A DNA stretch of 5,037 nucleotides from Syntrophomonadaceae bacterium (GTDB lineage Bacteria > Bacillota_D > Dethiobacteria > DTU022), in NCBI GenBank assembly GCA_003562605.1, contig PWUG01000289.1, positions 1-5,037 of the forward strand. Direction: 5' to 3'. Of the stretch, positions 1 through 5,037 are shown one piece after another. Under the pieces are notes generated by a model, which was not told the DNA's origin, ran no database searches, and worked only from the letters and a program-made list of their open reading frames with translations. A program made the translations under genes and the position numbers. Position 1 is the stretch's first letter. Every line of letters starts with the position of its first letter.

Positions 1-53
1 AAGCTGGGGCTTTCGCTTTTTAAAACTGTAAAAGTCGGGTTATAGCATAAAAT

Positions 54-101
54 ATCTTAATAGGAATAATTATTATTTAATAAAATATTCTTATTATAGA
101 T
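54..101. repeat. AT-rich imperfect inverted repeat upstream of the MFS gene
   Basis: The left arm 54-68 (ATCTTAATAGGAATA) pairs with the right arm 86-101 (TATTCTTATTATAGAT), with one G-T pair (63/91) and one unpaired T at 97. Inside it, TTATT (70-74) pairs with AATAA (79-83) around a four-base loop, so the whole segment can fold as one long hairpin. It lies about 40 bp upstream of a TATAAT box and 84 bp upstream of the permease start. It could be an operator or an AT-rich upstream element. AT-rich DNA forms such repeats by chance more often than balanced DNA, so a function is inferred only. Confidence 0.45.
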
Positions 102-139
102 CTAAACTTTTTGGGAAGGAAAGAAGGCTTATCAGGGCG

Positions 140-145
140 TATAAT
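140..145 (+). promoter_or_regulatory. Candidate -10 box (TATAAT) for the MFS gene
   Basis: This is a perfect TATAAT hexamer 39 bp before the ATG of the permease. The -35 side is poor: the nearest TTGaca-like hexamer is TTGGGA at 111-116, with a 23-bp spacer that is too long for a standard sigma-A promoter, and no extended -10 TG is present. Either the promoter is weak or activator-dependent, or the box is fortuitous. Confidence 0.4.
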
Positions 146-175
146 GTTTTAGGGTGTTAAGGCTGCTAAATAAGC

Positions 176-182
176 AGGTGAT
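176..182 (+). promoter_or_regulatory. Ribosome binding site of the MFS gene
   Basis: AGGTGAT matches the anti-Shine-Dalgarno complement AGGAGGTGATC and ends two bases before the ATG at 185. Because the match uses the 3' part of the consensus, this close position is normal. It supports 185 as the start codon. Confidence 0.7.
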
Positions 183-184
183 AT

Positions 185-1414
185 ATGCGAGATAAAATCT
201 GGCTTTACATGTTGTGCCTGGCTGAAATCGGGACAATGCTGGTATTGCTTAACTATTCAGCTGTTCTACCGATTATCCAGGAAGAATGGGGCCTCTCTAA
301 CACCCAGGCAGGCTTGATTTATAGTTCCTACCAGGTTGGTTACATAATCCTGGTTGTGGTTTTGTCCACGTTGACCGACTATGTCGATGCGAAAAAGATA
401 TATGTGGTTTCCGCCCTGTGGGCGGGGATTGCAGGAATATCTTTTGCCCTTTTTGCCAATGGTTTTGCTTCCGCCCTGATCTTACGCTGTCTGACCGGGG
501 TTGGCCTGGCAGGCACATATATGCCGGGCTTGAAGATGGTTTCGGCTAAATTCAGTTCAAAACGCCGCGGTTGGGCAGTCGGTTTATACGTCGGGGCTTT
601 TTCATTGGGAACGGCTTTATCGCTGCTTTCCAGTGGTGTTTTAACCGGGTTGTTTGACTGGCGTACGGCTATATTTGTTACTTCGCTGGGTCCGATTGCC
701 GGAGGACTGTTGGCTGCAGTTACTTTAGATAACGTACCGCCACTGAGGACGGCCAATGAAAAAGGATCGTTCAGGCAGGTTTTCAGTAATCGGCCGGCGC
801 TTCTGGTTATGGCCGGCTATGCTGCTCATATGTGGGAAATGTTTGGGATGCGCGGCTGGATCGTGGCTTTTTTTGCCGCGGCGTTGGTTAGCAGGAACAT
901 GGATATGGCAGTGGCTACAAGTTACGGAGCAGTTTTTTCTGCAGTGATCATCATGGTGGGCGGTTTTTCGACGGCCCTGGCCGGCACTATGTCCGATCGT
1001 TACGGCAGGGTGCGAACAATCCAGGTGATCATGTTCTCCAGCGCTGTCTGCTCGCTTTTTTTCGGTTGGATCCGGCCCTGGCCGGCGGTAGTGGTGGTCT
1101 TGATCAGCCTGGTTTACGGGATCCTTGTGACTGCAGAGTCATCAGTTCTTTCCACCTCAGTTACTGAGCTGGTTCCCTTTGAATCCCTGGGCAGCGCGAT
1201 GGCAGTGCAGTCACTTTTAGGTTGGACAGCGGCAGCGGTCGCACCTGTCGTTTTCGGTGCGGTACTCGATTTGACTAACCCTGAACAAATAGTGGCTGAA
1301 CTTGGGTACACTCCATCCTGGGGCCCTGCTTTTACAATCCTGGGTTTGGGGGCATTATTAGGGCCTCCAGCTGTAAATTTGGCTCGAAAACTGAGTAATT
1401 ATGAATACAGGTAG
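185..1414 (+). CDS. MFS transporter, 12 transmembrane helices, substrate unknown
   Basis: This is a complete 409-residue inner-membrane permease of the major facilitator superfamily, the usual length for a 12-helix member. Hydrophobic segments fall at about residues 6-30, 41-63, 72-92, 96-118, 130-151, 159-180, 203-233, 246-267, 277-296, 300-320, 334-362 and 378-399. The central hydrophilic loop (about 181-202) separates the two six-helix halves. The loop after helix 8 has a classical motif A (SDRYGR, 270-275). The equivalent loop after helix 2 is degenerate (TDYVDAKK, 64-71) and keeps only the aspartate. Helix 4 begins with RCLTGVGLAG (101-110), which fits motif B. The start is fixed by ATG plus AGGTGAT. 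Overall style recalls the NarK/CynX-like anion permeases of anaerobes, but no substrate residue can be named. The gene is convergent with the methyltransferase downstream, so a shared operon is excluded. Confidence 0.92.
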   Translation: MRDKIWLYMLCLAEIGTMLVLLNYSAVLPIIQEEWGLSNTQAGLIYSSYQVGYIILVVVLSTLTDYVDAKKIYVVSALWAGIAGISFALFANGFASALILRCLTGVGLAGTYMPGLKMVSAKFSSKRRGWAVGLYVGAFSLGTALSLLSSGVLTGLFDWRTAIFVTSLGPIAGGLLAAVTLDNVPPLRTANEKGSFRQVFSNRPALLVMAGYAAHMWEMFGMRGWIVAFFAAALVSRNMDMAVATSYGAVFSAVIIMVGGFSTALAGTMSDRYGRVRTIQVIMFSSAVCSLFFGWIRPWPAVVVVLISLVYGILVTAESSVLSTSVTELVPFESLGSAMAVQSLLGWTAAAVAPVVFGAVLDLTNPEQIVAELGYTPSWGPAFTILGLGALLGPPAVNLARKLSNYEYR

Positions 1415-1487
1415 CCCTACTATGATTCCTTGCCTTAAGAGATATATGACAGCCAGATTGCCCTCCTTTAACCGCTTCAATTGTTTT
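1415..1487. other. Convergent intergenic gap without clear terminator
   Basis: These 73 bp separate the stop codons of the permease (+) and the methyltransferase (-). A T6 run sits at 1484-1489 on the + strand, but the sequence before it offers only a four-base ATTG/CAAT pairing, so I cannot support a strong intrinsic terminator for either direction. Confidence 0.5.
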
Positions 1488-2087
1488 TTAATCTAACTGT
1501 TTTTCAGCTTCGATCAGTTTAACTACTGTAAGAAGCAAAGGGTGGTCGGTGACATTGGTAAATCCGGCTATTTTTGCAAAAACATCGGTGTCATGGGTGA
1601 TCTGTTCGCCTGTCAGACGGTAGAGCGGCCCGGACAGGGCGTTAATCAAAATTTCCAGTTTTCCCTTTGGACGGACATGCTCCAGCATTAAAAGCTGCCC
1701 GCCCGGCTTCAGAACCCTCTGCAGTTCCTTCAGCCCCTTGAGAGGTTCGGCCAGCTGGCAAAAGAGAAAAGTGGTAACAGTGCTGTCAAAAGTATTGTCA
1801 GGAAAAGGCAGGTTTTGCACATCTCCTAAAACAAATTCAACGTTTAATCCACTATTCCAAGCTCTGCGGCGTGCCCTATCCAGGAAGTGAGCATTTATGT
1901 CCAGGGCAGTTATCTTGTAATCTGATTGATAGAATGGTGTATTTAACCCGGTGCCTGCTCCGGCTTCTAATATGCGGGGCGGCTCGACTTTGCTCCAGAG
2001 CTGACCCCTCCATTTTCTGATCAACAGGGGCTCAAAAGCCGCCATAAAAAAGTCGTATGCCGCAGCAGTAAATGCACTGTCCTTCAT
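1488..2087 (-). CDS. Class I SAM-dependent methyltransferase (UbiE/METTL7-like)
   Basis: This is a 199-residue cytosolic Rossmann-fold methyltransferase. The SAM-binding motif I is ILEAGAGTGLN (39-49). The acidic residue that normally contacts the ribose of SAM is Asp63 (ALDIN). Motif II is GDVQNLPFPDNTFD (88-101), with the LPF-D-FD pattern of Methyltransf_11 proteins. The post-motif LKPGGQLLMLEH (126-137) ends in the E-H pair common in UbiE, PmtA and METTL7-type enzymes. The FCQLAEPL stretch (109-116) matches the position of the LCSV-like segment of the phospholipid/thiol methyltransferase group. The C-terminal part (about 138-199) probably supplies the substrate pocket. ATG at 2087 is preceded by GGTGAG (2096-2091 on the minus strand), which supports the start. 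It is divergent from the WYL regulator and downstream of a perfect palindrome. The methyl acceptor (lipid, thiol or quinone-like small molecule) cannot be read from the sequence. Confidence 0.88.
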   Translation of the reverse strand: MKDSAFTAAAYDFFMAAFEPLLIRKWRGQLWSKVEPPRILEAGAGTGLNTPFYQSDYKITALDINAHFLDRARRRAWNSGLNVEFVLGDVQNLPFPDNTFDSTVTTFLFCQLAEPLKGLKELQRVLKPGGQLLMLEHVRPKGKLEILINALSGPLYRLTGEQITHDTDVFAKIAGFTNVTDHPLLLTVVKLIEAEKQLD

Positions 2088-2122
2088 CTTCTCACCCCAA
2101 AAAATCTTAATAATGATCGAAC

Positions 2123-2155
2123 AAGCAGAAAAGGTATCTGATACCTTTTCTGCTT
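2123..2155. repeat. Perfect 33-nt inverted repeat in divergent intergenic region
   Basis: The arms AAGCAGAAAAGGTATC (2123-2138) and GATACCTTTTCTGCTT (2140-2155) are exact reverse complements around a single central T (2139). The repeat lies 35 bp upstream of the methyltransferase ATG and 102 bp upstream of the regulator's TTG. Neither strand has a U-run directly after the stem, so it is not a standard intrinsic terminator. Symmetry and location suggest an operator for a dimeric regulator, plausibly the adjacent WYL protein. A hairpin in the methyltransferase 5' leader is possible if that gene's promoter lies to the right. The repeat is seen directly; its role is inferred. Confidence 0.85.
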
Positions 2156-2173
2156 AGAGCTTCTGATGATATC

Positions 2174-2179
2174 TATGAT
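2174..2179 (+). promoter_or_regulatory. Candidate -10 box (TATGAT) for the regulator gene
   Basis: TATGAT differs from the TATAAT consensus at one base and lies 78 bp before the regulator start. The hexamer 17 bp upstream (TGCTTA, 2151-2156) overlaps the right end of the palindrome and is a poor -35 match. If this is the promoter, a protein bound at the palindrome would cover its -35 region, which would suit autoregulation. Evidence is weak. Confidence 0.25.
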
Positions 2180-2244
2180 AGCATATTTTGAACTGCAGGA
2201 TATGGCGGCTTTTTGCAGAATTTTATAAACAACTACAAGGGAAT

Positions 2245-2250
2245 AGGAGG
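2245..2250 (+). promoter_or_regulatory. Strong Shine-Dalgarno that decides the regulator start
   Basis: AGGAGG is a full consensus site ending seven bases before the TTG at 2258. The reading frame is open further upstream to another TTG at 2213, but that codon has only a weak GGCGG nearby at very short spacing. The site therefore places the regulator start at 2258. Confidence 0.8.
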
Positions 2251-2257
2251 GATCGCT

Positions 2258-3376
2258 TTGGAAGTCAGAGCTCCCCGCTGCAATCACCCTGAAGCGATAA
2301 CCAATATACTGGTGAAGATTATCGAGAAAACCCCCACCGGCGGCGCTACTATTGAAGAACTTGAAGAAGCATATGAAGAAGTTAAAGGTACGATTCCATC
2401 CCGCAAGACAATATACCGTGCTCTTGAACGACTTGAACTGCTTTTTGACCCGTTAGCCAGGGGAGAAATCCCTGAAGAGGGGGAAGACCCCGATGAAGAA
2501 AAGTACCCCTGGCTCGATGAAAATCTTCCCGGTCCGCTGGCCGGAATTAAAAGGATTAAACGGGATCGCAAAACCTACTACCTCTTTGACGGGCAGCAGG
2601 CGGTACCGGATTTTAATATTAACGAGTCGCTTTACGCTGCGCTCAGCTTATACCCGCAGTACCGCGGTATGCTCAAAGATGCTTATCACAAAATTATGCG
2701 AAAACTGCTGGCGGAAACATTGGCAGGTGTAAGTATTTATAACCTGCTGATCAACGAGATAGAAAACCATGTTCATGTTGCAGAACCGGCCCCGGCTGAC
2801 CCAAGCAAGTTTGCCAATATGGTCAGCGAGATTTTTAGTGCTCTTCGCTACAGGAAGAGATTGAAGATAAGATACTTGCGTACTTATGACGGCATAGAGA
2901 CGGAGCGGATTATAGAGCCATACGGTTTGTTAAACCGTTTCAATAATTACTACCTTACAGGCTACTGCCTTAGCAGCAAGGGCAACCGGATCTTCCACAT
3001 AGTTCATATCCGGGACTTAAAAGTAATCCAGGATTCAAAATACAAAATGCCGCCGAGTTATTCGCTGAAAAGGGCTTACAGTCAGGCCTGGGCAACCTGG
3101 ACTTCCGAAGGCGGAGCTATGCTTGAAACAGTGCGCCTCTGGGTATGCTGTGGAACCGCAGAGCGTTTCCGGGCGATCAATTTCCACGATTCGCAGCGGA
3201 TTAAAGAGCTTGATAACGGAGAAGTCGAAGCCGCCTTCCGCCTTACAGGTGCAAATGAAATGGTCCCCTGGATCGCCAGCTGGGGTCCGGATATAAAAGT
3301 TCTTGAACCAATTTGGCTTCGCGACGAAGTGACTGGTTTCCTTGAAAAAGCTTTAAACAACTATAAAAATAAATAA
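2258..3376 (+). CDS. HTH/WYL-domain transcriptional regulator
   Basis: This is a 372-residue cytosolic DNA-binding regulator, counted from the TTG at 2258. The N-terminal winged helix has TIEELEEAYEEV (31-42) as the second helix and SRKTIYRALERLELL (48-62) as the likely recognition helix. The basic strand pair GIKRIKRDRKTYYLF (96-110) is the likely wing. Between them lies an unusual acidic, proline-rich stretch (about 70-93). The WYL domain runs about 187-260: the strand KIRYL (203-207), then RIIEPYGLL (217-225), the signature YYL (231-233, Tyr in place of Trp), and NRIFHIVHIRDLKVI (243-257). The C-terminal WCX-like extension is about 290-369, from VRLWV to the last helix. WYL domains are known to sense small ligands or nucleic acid and can activate or repress; the ligand here is unknown. 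It is divergent from the methyltransferase, with a perfect palindrome between them, and 86 bp upstream of the flavoprotein on the same strand. Confidence 0.9.
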   Translation: MEVRAPRCNHPEAITNILVKIIEKTPTGGATIEELEEAYEEVKGTIPSRKTIYRALERLELLFDPLARGEIPEEGEDPDEEKYPWLDENLPGPLAGIKRIKRDRKTYYLFDGQQAVPDFNINESLYAALSLYPQYRGMLKDAYHKIMRKLLAETLAGVSIYNLLINEIENHVHVAEPAPADPSKFANMVSEIFSALRYRKRLKIRYLRTYDGIETERIIEPYGLLNRFNNYYLTGYCLSSKGNRIFHIVHIRDLKVIQDSKYKMPPSYSLKRAYSQAWATWTSEGGAMLETVRLWVCCGTAERFRAINFHDSQRIKELDNGEVEAAFRLTGANEMVPWIASWGPDIKVLEPIWLRDEVTGFLEKALNNYKNK

Positions 3377-3462
3377 GTTAATAAAAAGTCTCAAACACCT
3401 TGTTATTTGCTCATTAGTTTTCGTATGGCTTATGAAGCCGGCAGAAACGGGGGGCTTGGCGC
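3377..3462 (+). other. Regulator-flavoprotein spacer without clear terminator
   Basis: This 86-bp spacer has no stem followed by a T-run. The only fold is a short GGCTT-ATG-AAGCC hairpin (3427-3439) without a U-tract. Read-through from the regulator into the flavoprotein is therefore plausible, and no separate promoter with good -35 and -10 boxes is apparent. Confidence 0.4.
3449..3454 (+). promoter_or_regulatory. G-rich ribosome binding site for the flavoprotein TTG start
   Basis: GGGGGG ends eight bases before the TTG at 3463. It is a plausible but imperfect Shine-Dalgarno. An in-frame stop at 3433-3435 limits the upstream extension, and no in-frame ATG or GTG lies between that stop and the FAD-binding motif, so this TTG is the best available start. 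Confidence 0.55.
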
Positions 3463-5037
3463 TTGGAGATAAGAACCTATGATCTGGTTTGTATCGGGGG
3501 TGGCGGAGCGGCCGTACTGGCTGCAGTCTATGCTGCCTCTGAAGGTAAGTCTGTCGCCCTGGTAACGAAAGATTACCCCGGCGGTGGCAATACCCGCCTT
3601 GCTGTGGGGATGACTGCCTGCCCGGGTATTCTGGATAATGATAGCGCAGATATATTTTCTGCAGATCTTCTCCGCAGTGGCGAAGGTATAAATGAGCCTG
3701 CAGCTGTTAAAACTTTTGCCGGCGAGGCCGCCCGCCATGTAGCGGCGTTGGAAGAACTGGGCCCACTTTTTCGTCGTGATTCAAACGGGATTTTTAGCCC
3801 TGGAGTAGTAGCGCAAATCGGGGGACACAGCAAGCCCCGCTCCATCAAAAATTTGGGGGGCGGAGTTTCGCTTGGAGCAAGCCTGAAGACTGCTCTTTGG
3901 AGGTATGGTGTTACTGTCTACAGTTATACGGCAGCCCTTGAACTTTTAAAGGTTCAAGGCAGGGTTATTGGTTTGCTGGCCCTGGATCTGAGGACTGGTA
4001 TTTTCCTTGGCCTGGACTGCTGTGCGGTGTTAATTGCGACAGGCGGGTGCGGCGCTCTCTATTACCCGCATACTACAAACAGCCGTGGAGCAGTCGGTGA
4101 TGGCCTGGCCCTGGGTTTAAAGGCCGGGGCTGTATTATGGGATATGGAACAGGTCCAGGCAATACCTTTTGGCCTGACCCGGCCTCGCTCGATGATCGGT
4201 GCCCTGTGCGGGGAACCTTCTACTGCAGGTCCTGCCGGGCGGCTCCTGGATGGTTCCGGAGATATCTTGATCGATGGTGGAATAAACAAAATGACCCGGG
4301 CTGCTGTTACCCGGATCATGATGTCCGCTATAACTGAGGGAAAAACTGATCCTAGCGGAGGCCTGCTCCTGGATTTAAGGCCAAACTTATCTCTTGCTAA
4401 TGGAGAAAGGATATACCGGGCCATTCGGAGCAATGGAATTTTCAACATTATAGGTATTGCATACGGCACAAAGGCTTACCATTGGGAAGAACCCTGGAGC
4501 ATTATGCCTACATATCATTACCAGATGGGAGGTATCAGGGTTAACAGGCATGGTGAGACAGGGGTAAGCGGTTTGCTGGCGGCTGGTGAAGTTCAGGCTG
4601 GTTTGCATGGCGGCAACCGTCTCGGGTCGGTGGCTTTGAGTGAAATATATACTGTCGGGACCAGGGCGGGTATAGCAGCGGGCAGTCATAATATCTCCCG
4701 GAACATGGCTTCTATCAGTAGGGTAAATATTAAAGGCTTATTCCGGGAATTGGCTAAAGGATGGAAAGAAATATTCAGCGGTAAAGGGCAGCATAATCCC
4801 GAAAGGCTTCGCGCTGATTTAGAAGGTTGTATGTGGCAGCTGGCAGGACCGGTTAAGAAAGAGGCCACACTTCTAAAAGCTTTAGAAGAACTTGACAGGT
4901 TATCCGCAGAGAGCAAAAACCTCAAGATTAATCAGGAAAAAGTATTTAACCGGCAAATCCTGGACACGGTAGAACTTCACCTGATGCTGCCTGCGGCCAG
5001 GGCTTTAGTTCTAAGCGCCCTCGAACGAAAGGAAAGC
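3463..5037 (+). CDS. FAD flavoprotein of the fumarate reductase/succinate dehydrogenase family, 3'-truncated by window
   Basis: 525 codons are present without a stop; the gene continues past the right edge. It starts at TTG, giving an N-terminus just ahead of the dinucleotide-binding motif YDLVCIGGGGAAVLAA (6-21) with the end-of-strand residues VTK (34-36). ATGGCGALY (192-200) and GAVGDGLALGLKAGA (209-223) are the second FAD-contacting block. The substrate region has GGHSKPR (120-126), TRAAVTR (278-284), PTYHYQMGG (349-357) and HGGNRLGS (382-389). By family comparison Arg279, His352 and Arg386 match the proton-donor Arg and the carboxylate-binding His and Arg of fumarate reductases. The covalent-FAD His is replaced (NTR, 43-45), so FAD is probably non-covalent. 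The HPT and TEG-RGEGG motifs are replaced by IPF (234-236) and a divergent loop (246-262). The helical domain (about 430 on) ends at RKES, just where the family's R-ESRG motif would continue. Redox partner and substrate are unknown; AprA/TfrA-like and L-aspartate-oxidase-like relatives are alternatives. Confidence 0.9.
   Translation, partial: MEIRTYDLVCIGGGGAAVLAAVYAASEGKSVALVTKDYPGGGNTRLAVGMTACPGILDNDSADIFSADLLRSGEGINEPAAVKTFAGEAARHVAALEELGPLFRRDSNGIFSPGVVAQIGGHSKPRSIKNLGGGVSLGASLKTALWRYGVTVYSYTAALELLKVQGRVIGLLALDLRTGIFLGLDCCAVLIATGGCGALYYPHTTNSRGAVGDGLALGLKAGAVLWDMEQVQAIPFGLTRPRSMIGALCGEPSTAGPAGRLLDGSGDILIDGGINKMTRAAVTRIMMSAITEGKTDPSGGLLLDLRPNLSLANGERIYRAIRSNGIFNIIGIAYGTKAYHWEEPWSIMPTYHYQMGGIRVNRHGETGVSGLLAAGEVQAGLHGGNRLGSVALSEIYTVGTRAGIAAGSHNISRNMASISRVNIKGLFRELAKGWKEIFSGKGQHNPERLRADLEGCMWQLAGPVKKEATLLKALEELDRLSAESKNLKINQEKVFNRQILDTVELHLMLPAARALVLSALERKES

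Noticed and set aside
1..21. Possible 3' half of a terminator of an upstream gene (GGGGCTTTCGCTTTTT at the left edge)
   Set aside because: A GC-rich arm followed by a T-run looks like the right side of an intrinsic terminator, but the left arm would lie outside the window and only a 4-bp AAGC/GCTT pairing is visible inside it.
379..756. 125-codon minus-strand open frame
   Set aside because: It is antisense to the first half of the permease, with low-complexity composition; the permease frame explains the coding signal.
2123..2155. Palindrome as an intrinsic terminator
   Set aside because: There is no U-tract directly after the stem on either strand; the nearest T-run on the minus strand is more than 15 nt downstream and next to the methyltransferase ribosome binding site.
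2213..2257. Upstream extension of the regulator to the TTG at 2213
   Set aside because: The extra 15 codons lack regulator-like features, and the AGGAGG inside them is ideally spaced for the TTG at 2258, so the extension is more likely leader sequence.
2284..2571. 95-codon minus-strand open frame rich in Ser
   Set aside because: It is the antisense shadow of the acidic Glu/Asp-rich part of the regulator (GAA/GAG codons read as TTC/CTC and shifted to serine codons).
3430..3848. Two overlapping minus-strand open frames
   Set aside because: They are antisense to the FAD-binding N-terminal region of the flavoprotein and show no family motifs or ribosome binding sites.
4062..4469. 135-codon open frame on the minus strand
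   Set aside because: It lies fully antisense to the well-conserved flavoprotein, including its substrate loop, and its translation is Pro/Arg/Ser-rich without a recognisable domain.

Overview
The window reads as low-to-mid GC bacterial chromosome. Strong purine-rich Shine-Dalgarno sites (AGGAGG, AGGTGAT), two likely TTG starts and the protein styles suggest a Firmicutes/Clostridia-type anaerobe, perhaps in the Peptococcaceae/Syntrophomonadaceae range. That placement is an inference from sequence style, not from a marker gene. No RNA gene, CRISPR array, insertion sequence or phage gene is visible.

Layout: 1-184 is an AT-rich leader with a long imperfect inverted repeat and a perfect TATAAT box. 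185-1414 (+) is a 12-helix MFS permease. 1415-1487 is a short convergent gap. 1488-2087 (-) is a small class I SAM-dependent methyltransferase. 2088-2257 is a divergent intergenic region with a perfect 33-nt inverted repeat (16-bp arms, one central base). 2258-3376 (+) is a helix-turn-helix/WYL-domain transcriptional regulator whose best start is an internal TTG behind AGGAGG. 3377-3462 is a gap without a convincing terminator. 3463-5037 (+) is the first 525 codons of a fumarate reductase/succinate dehydrogenase-type FAD flavoprotein, which runs off the right edge and starts with TTG.

How the genes may work together: the regulator and flavoprotein lie in the same direction 86 bp apart and may be co-transcribed. 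The regulator is divergent from the methyltransferase, and the palindrome between them is the natural candidate operator. The permease is convergent with the methyltransferase and need not belong to the same unit. The most unusual protein is the flavoprotein. It keeps the FAD-binding fold and part of the family's catalytic site (Arg279, His352, Arg386) but lacks the covalent-FAD histidine and the residues that hold the other substrate carboxylate in true fumarate reductases, so its substrate is probably not plain fumarate/succinate. I see no clear evidence of an entirely new multi-gene system; the palindrome and the altered flavoprotein site are the leads worth following.
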